Below, in pieces: positions 28,926 to 37,303 of a stretch of DNA of 64,000 nucleotides (its first letter is position 1; each line of letters opens with the position of its first letter). Both the position numbers and the translations under genes were made by a program. This stretch comes from an uncultured bacterium (lineage in GTDB: Bacteria > Myxococcota_A > Polyangia > Polyangiales > Houyiibacteriaceae). Location of the stretch: assembly GCA_938024995.1 (NCBI GenBank), contig CALJDU010000069.1, positions 1-64,000 of the forward strand. Reading direction: 5' to 3'. Below the pieces are notes generated by a model. That model did no database searches, was not told the DNA's origin, and saw nothing but the letters and a program-made list of their open reading frames with translations.

Positions 28926-30793
28926 TGGGCGCGGTGCTCGCATTCCGCGACCGGCCGCAACCGGCGGCGCCGGTGATTGTGATCGCGGGCTCTCCCGATG
29001 CCGTCAACGAGTTCGCGAGCTCACTCCCCACGCTTCGATCGGCGAGCGTGCTGATCTGTTCTGGATTGCCCGCGGAGATCGATCCGCTTGAACGTCAACT
29101 GCTCACCGCGGGCGCGCGTCTTACGGTCCCGTGCGGCGTGATGGCGCGCGTGAAGGACGCCGTGCTCCGCTTGTCGCCGACTGATGAGGAGCTGAAGGAG
29201 CTCACGCAAGACGTGCTCTTGGCGTCGGTCGCGCGCGACGTTGGACCGCGGGCGCACCTCATCGTGGTCTCGGGTCCTTCGCCGCGCGGCGCGACCGCCG
29301 TCTCGATGGCCGGCGGTCTGGTAGAGCGTGTTCGCTCGCGGGAAGCGCTCGTGACGCGCCTCGTCGCGGAAGATCACGCGCGCTTAGAGCGTCAGCTCCT
29401 CGACGCGCTCGACGCGGACGGGGCGAGCGTCTCGGCGTTTCGTCCAGCCGCCTTTGTGGCCTCGGTCACCGCGCGAGCGCAGAGCCTTGGCCAATCGATC
29501 GCGTTCTACATGTCTCACGCGCTGGAAGATCGAGTTGAGCGTTTGGCGCTCCGCGATGGATGCTACGGCGCGTTCCTCCCACCGGACACCGAGATCGTGC
29601 GCTCGATCTGCGACGCCGCGAGCGGGCGCTCGGTCCGTCTTTGGATCCCGATGGCCGGGACAGACCCCACGCTCCTCGACACGCTGGCGTATTGGGTTGA
29701 ACTCGCGAACGAGCGGTCGGTTCGTCTCAAGCTGATCGTCACGGACTCTCGCCCCGACGTGATCTGGTCGCTTCGGGAGCAGATGCCGCCGTCGGTACAG
29801 GACGCGGTCACGCTTCAGGTGCACGACGCCTTTGAAGACCCGCCGTTCACGGGCGTGGACCTGCTCTCGTGTGGGCACGCGGTCGCGCACCTCATCCCCG
29901 AGGCCCGCGACGCGCTGCTCGGCCGCCTCTGTCTGGCGCTCGATCTCGACGGGACCCTCGCGCTGGAGCCAGGCGGTCGTTTTGACGACCCTGACTTTTC
30001 GCATCGCGGCGATGGCGTCTTCGTTCGCACCGATGGCGAGGGAATGGAGAGCGGCGTCCGCGCGACGCTCCCCGCCACGATCCAGGCGCACGCCACCATC
30101 CCGGTGACGGGGCCGGCGTGGCGTGAAGTCGCGCTGAGTCACTGCGCCCCAGGGCTCGCGATCGACGGGAACGCGGCGGTGGTCGGGACGGTGGGGGGGC
30201 TCCCGCTCGTCAAGACGCTCGTCGAGTGGGTTGGACCGCGGGTCGCCAAGCGCGTTCGCGCGGCCCTGACCGCGCGCGAGTCCACCCGCGTCTCGAGCGA
30301 CGCGGGGACCTACGAGATCATCGTGCACGAGGAGGGCGCCGTGGTGCTCTCTTCGGTCGAGAGCGACGACACGGAAGCGAGCCGCGGGAAAGCGCGACTG
30401 CTCCGCACCCAGGAGACGCTCCGTCGCGCGACCGACGACCTGCAGTGCGTGAACGAAGAGCTCTTTCAAGAAAACGCGCGTCTCCACACGCGGGTCGCCG
30501 CGTTGGAAGACGCCTGTGACCACCTCTTGCGCGCGCTCGCCGAAGGACCGGGCGTGGTGTGGCTGGATCGTCACTTCGTCGTCCGCGCGGCGAACGGGGC
30601 CGGGCGGATCGCGCTCGGCTTGACCGATGCCGACATTGGGCGACCGCTCTCGGACAAAGCGCTCGTCGCGAGATTGCAATCAGAGGGCCCGCTCGAGCGT
30701 GTCACGGACGACGAGCGCGGCACGTGGGACCTCACGGTCTCGCGCCTCGGCGGCGATGTGCTCGTCAGCGCGAAGCCGATCCTGCTCGCTTAG
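28925..30793 (+). CDS. Degenerate CheB-CheR-PAS fusion protein
   Basis: A 622-residue protein with the layout of hybrid CheB/CheR-PAS chemotaxis proteins but with the enzymatic motifs eroded. Residues 1-165 align with a CheB methylesterase (AGSPDAVNEF replaces GSSAGG, and PCGVMARVKDAVLRL matches the PPxxxLxxxDGxLRL strand). About 170-375 align with CheR; the SAM motif WSAGCSTGEE-type is replaced by WIPMAGTDPT. About 390-480 matches the connecting 'YAPPGVLVDERGEIL' segment (CAPGLAIDGNAAV). A coiled coil with NEELFQENARL precedes a PAS-like domain (about 540-622, VVWLDRHFVVRAANG). It is probably a sensor or scaffold rather than an enzyme. It is translationally overlapped with the kinase gene and converges on sppA after five bases. 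Confidence 0.72.
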   Translation: MGAVLAFRDRPQPAAPVIVIAGSPDAVNEFASSLPTLRSASVLICSGLPAEIDPLERQLLTAGARLTVPCGVMARVKDAVLRLSPTDEELKELTQDVLLASVARDVGPRAHLIVVSGPSPRGATAVSMAGGLVERVRSREALVTRLVAEDHARLERQLLDALDADGASVSAFRPAAFVASVTARAQSLGQSIAFYMSHALEDRVERLALRDGCYGAFLPPDTEIVRSICDAASGRSVRLWIPMAGTDPTLLDTLAYWVELANERSVRLKLIVTDSRPDVIWSLREQMPPSVQDAVTLQVHDAFEDPPFTGVDLLSCGHAVAHLIPEARDALLGRLCLALDLDGTLALEPGGRFDDPDFSHRGDGVFVRTDGEGMESGVRATLPATIQAHATIPVTGPAWREVALSHCAPGLAIDGNAAVVGTVGGLPLVKTLVEWVGPRVAKRVRAALTARESTRVSSDAGTYEIIVHEEGAVVLSSVESDDTEASRGKARLLRTQETLRRATDDLQCVNEELFQENARLHTRVAALEDACDHLLRALAEGPGVVWLDRHFVVRAANGAGRIALGLTDADIGRPLSDKALVARLQSEGPLERVTDDERGTWDLTVSRLGGDVLVSAKPILLA

Positions 30794-30798
30794 CTCCG

Positions 30799-33252
30799 CT
30801 ACTCGGAGATCATCGCGGGCAGGAGCGCCAGCGGCGCGTCACCGTCCGTTCGGGCAAGCGCCAGGGCGAGCTCAACGGCGTGCCGAACGCGCGGCGCGGG
30901 GGCATCTTCAAGCGACCGCGCCTCCGTTCCGTGATCACCGCTCGCGCCGAACCCACCGAGCACGTAGTCAAGAAGCGCGGACGGGCGGCTCGGAACCGCG
31001 ACCATCGGTGCGTCGTTCGGCAAACGGGCGAGCTGACGCGCGCGGGCGATCGCGGCGCCGAATCCGCCGAGCCGATCGACCAACCCGTTCGTTCGAGCAA
31101 CATCTCCGGTGAAGACGCGTCCACGCGCGATCGCGTCGACCGCGGTGGGAGACATCCCGCGTCCTTCGGCGACGCGCCCGATGAACTGCCGGTACCATTG
31201 CCGCACCTTGTCCGCGAGGAGCGCTCGTTCGCCCGGCGTGAAAGGTCGGTAGAGCGACTCCGCGCCCGCGTGCGGACCGCGGCGATAGGTCTCGAGCGAG
31301 ATGCCGACGCGCTCAGCGAGCGGCGCGAAGTCCACCTTCCCGTAGAAGATGCCGATCGAGCCCGTGATCGTCGCGGGGTCGGCCCAAATTTCGTTTGCGG
31401 GCGCGGCGACGTAGTAGCCCCCGCTCGCGGCGACGCGACCCATGCTGGCGATGACCGGCTTGCGCGCACGGGCGCGAACCAACGCGCGGTAGATCTGATC
31501 GGACGCGAGGGCGGAGCCTCCCGGGCTGTCGATCCGCACCACGATCGCCTTGATGGTGTCGTCCGCGGCCATCGCTTCGATCGCGCGGACCGCAGTGCGA
31601 CCCCCCGTTTGATGAATCTCGATGAGCGGCAGGTCGATGTTGTCGCCGTCGATCAGCATCCCATCGATGACGACCACACCAATGCGATCCGCGACACCGA
31701 AGTGGCGGCGGACGTGGGGACCGGTCTCCGCACGGGGGTAGGGCCCGATGGTCTGCTGGAGGGCCTCTTCGACCTCGTGCTCGTCCAAGAGCTCGTCGAC
31801 CAGCTCCGCTTCAAGCGCTTCCGACGCCAGATACGGACCGCCCGTGATGCGCTCCTCCATGACGTCCGGAGAGACGTCCGCGTCGCTCGCCAGGTCGAGG
31901 ATCATCCGGCCGAAGAGGCTGTCGAGTAGGCCTTCGCGTTGTGCACGCGCGGGCGCCGAGGAAGCGCGGTGGGTGTACTGCTCGGCGGCGCTCTTGAAGT
32001 CGCCGATCTTGATGAAGTCTGCGCGGACGCCGATGTTCTCGAGCATTTCGCCGTAGAGCATTGAGGTCATCGAGATGCCGGCGAGACGAGTGCCGCCCGA
32101 CGGATCCATCAACACGCGGGTCGCGCCGCCGCAGGCGTAGAGCGCGCTGCCCGACGCGGCCTCGAGGTGACACACGACCGGCTTGCCCGCTTCTTCCAAG
32201 CGCTCGATCATGTAGCGGATCTCTTGGGCGTAGGTGAGCCCGAGGTCGGAGCGCACGCGGAGGAAGACCCCAGCGACGCGCGGGTGGTGAAGGTCACGAT
32301 CGAGTCGCGCGACGATGCCCAAGATCCCGCGCGCCCCCGCGCCCCGGATCTGCAAGTCGTCGATGGTTCGCGGCGTCGGGATCCCGCGGCGCGGCTCACC
32401 GTCGATCGACGCCGTGGCGTAGAACCCCGGCGCGTCACCAAAGCCGTCCCCACCGATCACGCCCGCGCCCACGCCGTAGCCGCCGAGCTGCACCGACATC
32501 CCCAGCATCAAGCGCACATCGGTTTGCCCGCCCAGATCATCGAGCTCCGCGCTGGCCATGAGGCGGCCGACGTACGGAAGGTCTGCGCTGGCCATCATCC
32601 GCGCGCCGAAGCGACCACCGGTGTCGATGCCTGCGGCGAGCTCAAGATGAAGAGAGTCGTCCGCGAACGGACGGAACGCGGTCGCGAACAAAAACGTGGG
32701 TCGGGTCAATCCATCTTGGGCGAACCCGCCGACCAGATCGTGCCCGACGATCGCGAAGCCGATGCGCGGATCGGGCGCGTAGCGAATCGAGGCGTCAACC
32801 GAGGCCGAGCGCCCCACGCCTTGAACGGTGAAGAAGCGCAGCGCTGCTCCCGCGGAAAGAACCGAGTTGATCGCGTAGCCGCCCGCGAGCGAGAAACGAC
32901 CGCGCCGTCCTTCTCCGGTCGAACCGGTCGGCCGCAGATATTGGGCGGAAGCGCCGAGCGCCAAACGAAACGGCAGGGGCGCCGCGAACCATGCGCCGTC
33001 GCCGCGTTCTCGAAGCGGGGTGCGCGCTCGACCGTAGCTGTGCGCGTACCGGAAGCTGTACGCCGAGAGCGAGGTGAGGGCGGCTGGGTTGTGATCCACC
33101 GCGAGGGCGCCGTCCGGGGCGACGATCGAGGTCGGCGGCATCACGACTGGTGCCGTCAGTCGGCGAGACTGGGCGGTCGCCGGTGTGGTGAGCGCACCGC
33201 AGATCGCGACGGAGTAAAGGAGCGAAGCGACCAAGAGCGTGCGACGACTCAT
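30799..33252 (-). CDS. sppA: SppA-type signal peptide peptidase fused to an N-terminal outer-membrane-barrel-like domain
   Basis: An 817-residue protein. A cleavable signal peptide (about 1-28, ending TTPATAQ) replaces the membrane anchor of classical SppA. Residues 30-285 are Gly/Ala-rich with alternating amphipathic strands (for example RLALGASAQYLRP and FSLAGGYAINS), like an outer-membrane barrel. The SppA part (about 300-760) has both repeats: the catalytic Lys in IGDFKSAAE (near 419) and the catalytic Ser in VAASGGYYVAA (near 609), spaced as in the 67-kDa class. It should form a tetrameric Ser/Lys peptidase, but located at the outer membrane or periplasm if the barrel call is right. It is divergent from the TPR protein gene. 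Confidence 0.85.
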   Translation of the reverse strand: MSRRTLLVASLLYSVAICGALTTPATAQSRRLTAPVVMPPTSIVAPDGALAVDHNPAALTSLSAYSFRYAHSYGRARTPLRERGDGAWFAAPLPFRLALGASAQYLRPTGSTGEGRRGRFSLAGGYAINSVLSAGAALRFFTVQGVGRSASVDASIRYAPDPRIGFAIVGHDLVGGFAQDGLTRPTFLFATAFRPFADDSLHLELAAGIDTGGRFGARMMASADLPYVGRLMASAELDDLGGQTDVRLMLGMSVQLGGYGVGAGVIGGDGFGDAPGFYATASIDGEPRRGIPTPRTIDDLQIRGAGARGILGIVARLDRDLHHPRVAGVFLRVRSDLGLTYAQEIRYMIERLEEAGKPVVCHLEAASGSALYACGGATRVLMDPSGGTRLAGISMTSMLYGEMLENIGVRADFIKIGDFKSAAEQYTHRASSAPARAQREGLLDSLFGRMILDLASDADVSPDVMEERITGGPYLASEALEAELVDELLDEHEVEEALQQTIGPYPRAETGPHVRRHFGVADRIGVVVIDGMLIDGDNIDLPLIEIHQTGGRTAVRAIEAMAADDTIKAIVVRIDSPGGSALASDQIYRALVRARARKPVIASMGRVAASGGYYVAAPANEIWADPATITGSIGIFYGKVDFAPLAERVGISLETYRRGPHAGAESLYRPFTPGERALLADKVRQWYRQFIGRVAEGRGMSPTAVDAIARGRVFTGDVARTNGLVDRLGGFGAAIARARQLARLPNDAPMVAVPSRPSALLDYVLGGFGASGDHGTEARSLEDAPAPRVRHAVELALALARTDGDAPLALLPAMISE

Positions 33253-33451
33253 ACAGAGAGAATTACCACGTGTCCGCGCGCGGTTGCGGCGTTCTTCGGT
33301 TCCGGAAGCCCTCGCAGCTGGCCGCGAGAGGCCTTGGCGCTGCGAAAGCGAACCGGTAGTGTCGTTGCTGCACGATCGTCACAGTGGTACGGGGCGGTGC
33401 ACAAGAACCTTTGGATCCGTCTTGACCTTAGAATCTGCACCTCTCCGAATC

Positions 33452-34240
33452 GTGTTTCGTCTCTTCGCCGTCGCGCTTCTCGTGGCCGTGACGTGGACGA
33501 CGACGACCGTTTTCGCCCAGCCCTCGGACGAGGCGCTCGCTTACTACGAGCGTGGCCGTGAGCTTTACTCCCAGGGTCAGTACGGCCCTGCGGCCGAGCA
33601 GCTCGAGATGGCGCTCGCGCTCGACCCGCAATCACCAACGCTGATCTACAACCTCGCTCGTGTGTACGAGTTGATGGGAGAGCTGGAGCGGTCGCTCGTC
33701 TACTATGACGAGTACACAGCCGCGCTCCCGGCTGAGGAAACGGAAGAGCGCGCCCGCATCGAGGCGACCAAAGCGCGGCTCCGTGGCGCGATCGAGTCTG
33801 GGCAAGCGACCCCGGCCGAGACCACGCCTCCGCCGGTTGAAGAGATCGAGGCTCCGCAGCCGCGCTACGTCACGGTTCGTGGGGTCGCTGACGCACCGTT
33901 CTTCATCATGATGGGTGTGGGCGTCGCGGCGCTCATCGGAGGCGGCGTGACGGGTGTCTTGGCGCTGGGGAAGAAGAACGCGGTCGAAGACTTCGTGCTC
34001 CCTACCGATGGCACCTTCGAGCAGCGGATGGACCTTCAAGATCAGGCGGGCACGTTCGCGCTGATCAGCGACATCTCGCTCGGAGTGGGCGGCGCCCTTT
34101 GCGTCGGGGCGCTGCTTCTCTACCTCTTGCGAAAAGACACGTACGAAGAGCTTCCCAGCGGAGCCCGCGCGGGGTTGCGCGGAGGCGTCAGTCTCAATCC
34201 CAACGGGGGCTTCATGCTCTCGGTCGGAGGCTCGCTGTGA
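33452..34240 (+). CDS. TPR protein with two C-terminal membrane segments
   Basis: A 262-residue envelope protein. A signal sequence (VFRLFAVALLVAV..., cleavage after FAQ) is followed by tetratricopeptide-like repeats (about 30-100, AYYERGRELYSQGQYGPAAE and YNLARVYELMGEL). A Glu/Pro-rich linker and two hydrophobic segments (about 150-172 and 205-225) close with a short Gly-rich tail. This is a common myxobacterial layout of unknown role. The GTG at 33452 is used because the long upstream frame lacks signal-peptide character. Its stop overlaps the next gene's GTG start by four bases. Confidence 0.8.
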   Translation: MFRLFAVALLVAVTWTTTTVFAQPSDEALAYYERGRELYSQGQYGPAAEQLEMALALDPQSPTLIYNLARVYELMGELERSLVYYDEYTAALPAEETEERARIEATKARLRGAIESGQATPAETTPPPVEEIEAPQPRYVTVRGVADAPFFIMMGVGVAALIGGGVTGVLALGKKNAVEDFVLPTDGTFEQRMDLQDQAGTFALISDISLGVGGALCVGALLLYLLRKDTYEELPSGARAGLRGGVSLNPNGGFMLSVGGSL

Positions 34241-35673
34241 ACCTCGCGCGCATTTGCATGCTGGCGCTCCTCGCGCTCTCGGTCAGCTGCACCGTGATCA
34301 CCGATACCGATGACTCTCCGGTTCGCTGCGTCGTCGGATCCACCGGCTGCCCTGGGGATCTGGTCTGCGGCGCAGATGGCTCCGGAGGCGGTATCTGCGT
34401 TCCGCCCGTCGCCGGGTGTGAACCGACGGGCGAGATTGACACGTGTCGCGAGCCCAACGGGATCGACGACGACTGCGATGGAGTGGTCGACCCCGCGGTC
34501 GAGGAGCTCTGCAACGGGCTCGACGACAACTGCAACGGTGAGATCGACGAAGGCTTCGAAGTCGTCGTGGAGCGCTGCAACGGGCTCGACGACAACTGCA
34601 ACGGTGAGGTTGACGAGACTCACGACGAAGATGGTGACGGCTTCACGTGGTGCGGCGTGGTCTGCGACGCCGGCATCTGCGAGCCGGACATGGCCGCGGC
34701 CGACTGCAACGATGATCGCGAAACGGTGAACCCCGGCGCGGGTGAAGCGTGCAACGGCGTCAGCGACGATTGCGATGACTCGATCGATGAGGGCGCGACC
34801 TGTGCCGACGCGGGCGATGTCTGTCTTCGCGGTGAGTGCATCAACCCATCCGACTGTCGAGACGTCCCTGAGATCTGCGATGAGGGGTTCCGCTGCAACC
34901 TCGAGACGGGGTCCTGCGAGACTGGAAACTGCACGTTGGACCCGCTGCTCTGCGTGCTCCCCGAGGTCTGCGACGAGGACTCCGGAGACTGCGTCACGCT
35001 CGCTGAGAACGGCGAGGACTGCGACAGTGGTGGTGAGTGCCGAAGCGGCGTCTGCATGACGCGTGACTCACTGGGGCTGCCCAGCGGTGCGCGCTCTGGT
35101 ATCTGCGCCGTGGCGTGTTGTGGTGAGGCTGGCTGCGCTGACGGCGAGACCTGTTACCACGCGAGCACCGGCGCCCGCGGCTGTGTCCCCACGACATTGG
35201 TGCCCGGAGCCGACGAAACCTGCTCGCGAGACTCCGACTGCGCCGATGACTGCGTGGTCCTGATCGAGGACGGAGCGGCCGTCCCCATGTGTGGCTCCCA
35301 CGTTGAAGACCTTCGCCCTGGCGATGCCTGCGATGCCGCGAGCGACTGCGTTTGCATCGGGCGGGTCTGTCGCCAGGTCTGCGGAAACTCAGACGAGTGC
35401 GCCGGCGCGACGAACCTCTGCTGGTCCACTGGGTTGGTCGTTCGCGACGACCCGGTTGGCTTTGTCCCGCTCTGTCGAGAGGTTGAAACGGCTGGATCCA
35501 AGACAAACGGTGAACCGTGTGTCGAAGGTTCCGAGTGCCGTGACCTGGTTTGCCTTGACGACCAATGCTCAGACGTATGCTGTGATGATTCCTCGTGTGG
35601 AACAGATCAGCACTGTGTTCCGTACCTCATCGACAGTGATAGCGATTGGTACGAGATGCACTGCCGGGACTAG
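34237..35673 (+). CDS. Cys-rich lipoprotein with MopE-like metal-binding repeats
   Basis: A 478-residue protein with a signal sequence and lipobox (LSVSC). The N-terminal half carries several NGxDDxCxGxxDE repeats (GIDDDCDGVVD, GLDDNCNGEID, GLDDNCNGEVD, GVSDDCDDSID), the MopE/PF11617-type motif that resembles calcium-binding loops. The C-terminal half continues with many Cys pairs. Two of the repeats are encoded by identical 33-base DNA (see repeat entry). Extracellular display on the outer membrane is likely. It is translationally coupled to the TPR gene (GTGA overlap), so the two probably work together at the envelope. Confidence 0.85.
   Translation: MNLARICMLALLALSVSCTVITDTDDSPVRCVVGSTGCPGDLVCGADGSGGGICVPPVAGCEPTGEIDTCREPNGIDDDCDGVVDPAVEELCNGLDDNCNGEIDEGFEVVVERCNGLDDNCNGEVDETHDEDGDGFTWCGVVCDAGICEPDMAAADCNDDRETVNPGAGEACNGVSDDCDDSIDEGATCADAGDVCLRGECINPSDCRDVPEICDEGFRCNLETGSCETGNCTLDPLLCVLPEVCDEDSGDCVTLAENGEDCDSGGECRSGVCMTRDSLGLPSGARSGICAVACCGEAGCADGETCYHASTGARGCVPTTLVPGADETCSRDSDCADDCVVLIEDGAAVPMCGSHVEDLRPGDACDAASDCVCIGRVCRQVCGNSDECAGATNLCWSTGLVVRDDPVGFVPLCREVETAGSKTNGEPCVEGSECRDLVCLDDQCSDVCCDDSSCGTDQHCVPYLIDSDSDWYEMHCRD
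34510..34608 (+). repeat. Perfect 33-base direct repeat inside the Cys-rich lipoprotein gene
   Basis: The same 33 bases occur at 34510-34542 and 34576-34608, starting TGCAACGGGCTCGACG and encoding CNGLDDNCNGE. Start-to-start spacing is 66 bases, a multiple of three, so recombination would add or remove one repeat unit in frame. Confidence 0.9.
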
Positions 35674-35763
35674 CGGCCAGCTCCACGGCGCTTGCCCGTT
35701 CCAGGCTCAGGGTTGGTTTTCCAAACGAGCCCTCGCTGCGGTTCGTGTTAGGATCGCGCAGCG

Positions 35764-37293
35764 ATGAAAACGTGTCCGCAGTGTCGCACTCAGTACAGCG
35801 ACGGATCGAGGGTGTGCATCCACGATGGTCGTTCCCTCATGGACACGCGCGAGATGGAGGCGATGGCGGCGGACCCGATGATCGGCCACGTCGTCGCCGG
35901 ACGTTTTGAGATCGAGGCGCGGATCGGCGCGGGGGGGATGGGAACGGTGTACCGCGCCGTTCAGTCTCCGCTGGGCCGCCGGGTCGCGCTCAAGATCCTG
36001 AAGCAGGACGTGAGCTGGGACCCCGACACCGTCACCCGCTTTCATCGCGAAGCCAAGGCGATGAGCCTCTTGGTGCACCCCAACACCGTTCGTGTTTTTG
36101 ATTTCGGGCAGACGCCGGAAGGGCTCCTTTATCTCGCGATGGAGATGCTCGAGGGCGAGCTCCTAACGGATAAGATCGATCGCGAAGGTCAGCTCGACGT
36201 GGTCGACGCGATCCGCGTGACGCAACAGGTCCTCGCGTCGCTCCACGAAGCGCACAGCAAGGGCATCGTCCACCGCGATCTCAAGCCCGACAACATTTTC
36301 CTCGCTGGCGTCGACGGTCACGAGGAGCCCGTCGTGAAGGTGCTCGATTTCGGGATCGCGAAAGTTGTCCAAGGCGAGAACGAGTTTGACCAGCTCGAGA
36401 CCCAAGCAGGCACCGTCTTTGGGACCCCGCGATACATGTCGCCCGAGCAGGCGCAAGGGAAGACGCTCGATCCGCGGACCGACCTCTACAGCGTTGGCGT
36501 CTTGATCTACCAGCTGCTCACCGGCACCGCGCCGTTCATCGACGAAGACGCGGTCGTCGTGATGGCGAAGCACATCCAGACCAAGCCTGTCGCGCCTCGC
36601 GCCTTGGCGCCGGAGCGCCCGATCCCAACCCGCCTCGAGAAGTCGGTCCTCAAGGCGCTCGAGAAGGCTCCGGCGAAGCGTTTCCAAAGCGCAGACGAGA
36701 TGGTGCGCGCGCTTGAGCGCTGCGTGCCCGAGGTCCGCGCGATCGAAGCCGAAGGGCGCGGGTTCTTCCAACGCGCGCCGTTCGGCGCGCTCGCGATCGG
36801 TCTCGTCGTCTTGCTTGGGTTTATCGGAGCGGCTGGCTGGATCATCTCCAGCGCGGACGACCCGGTCAGCGCGCAGCAAGCGCCGTCCGGAGTGACCTCT
36901 TCCACTGCCACCGTCACCGCGACCACGCCGGCGGCTCCAGAGATCACGGTTGGCGTCCTGACCAGTGAACCTACCGGGGCGCTCGTTTACCGGGGCGAAG
37001 ACCTCATCGGGACCACACCCTTGCGCTTCCCGCTGAACGCGGAAGACGGTCGTCTCGAGGTGAAGCTCCGTCTCGTCGGCTACGCAGACGCGTCCGGGGT
37101 CCTGGCGGCGGATGGCGTGGAGCGGAGCGTCGCGCTTAGCCCGGCCGCCGTGGCCGTGACCGACACCGTAGATGAAGCGCCGACCACGATGCGGCGTCGC
37201 CGGAACCGTCGTCGCGCTTCGATGTCGTCAGGGGGCGGCGCGATGTCCGATGAACCGCGGCCGCCCGCGATGATGGGCTACGAGATGTGGTAA
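35764..37293 (+). CDS. Membrane Ser/Thr protein kinase with zinc-ribbon and PEGA domain
   Basis: A 509-residue kinase. An N-terminal zinc-ribbon-like segment (CPQC...C) precedes a complete Hanks-type kinase (about 46-300): GAGGMGTVY, VALKIL, IVHRDLKPDN, VLDFGIAK and an APE-type segment MSPEQ. A transmembrane helix (about 336-358) leads to a PEGA-type domain (about 395-450), a Thr/Pro-rich stretch and a basic tail. All catalytic residues are present. The promoter probably lies in the 90 bases after the lipoprotein gene. It converges on mutS2 with only ten bases between stops. Confidence 0.94.
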   Translation: MKTCPQCRTQYSDGSRVCIHDGRSLMDTREMEAMAADPMIGHVVAGRFEIEARIGAGGMGTVYRAVQSPLGRRVALKILKQDVSWDPDTVTRFHREAKAMSLLVHPNTVRVFDFGQTPEGLLYLAMEMLEGELLTDKIDREGQLDVVDAIRVTQQVLASLHEAHSKGIVHRDLKPDNIFLAGVDGHEEPVVKVLDFGIAKVVQGENEFDQLETQAGTVFGTPRYMSPEQAQGKTLDPRTDLYSVGVLIYQLLTGTAPFIDEDAVVVMAKHIQTKPVAPRALAPERPIPTRLEKSVLKALEKAPAKRFQSADEMVRALERCVPEVRAIEAEGRGFFQRAPFGALAIGLVVLLGFIGAAGWIISSADDPVSAQQAPSGVTSSTATVTATTPAAPEITVGVLTSEPTGALVYRGEDLIGTTPLRFPLNAEDGRLEVKLRLVGYADASGVLAADGVERSVALSPAAVAVTDTVDEAPTTMRRRRNRRRASMSSGGGAMSDEPRPPAMMGYEMW

Positions 37294-37303
37294 CGATCGG
37301 GCG

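Noticed and set aside
33239..33451. Extension of the TPR protein gene upstream of GTG 33452
   Set aside because: The added residues are Arg/Ser-rich and lack a signal peptide, whereas one begins at 33452.
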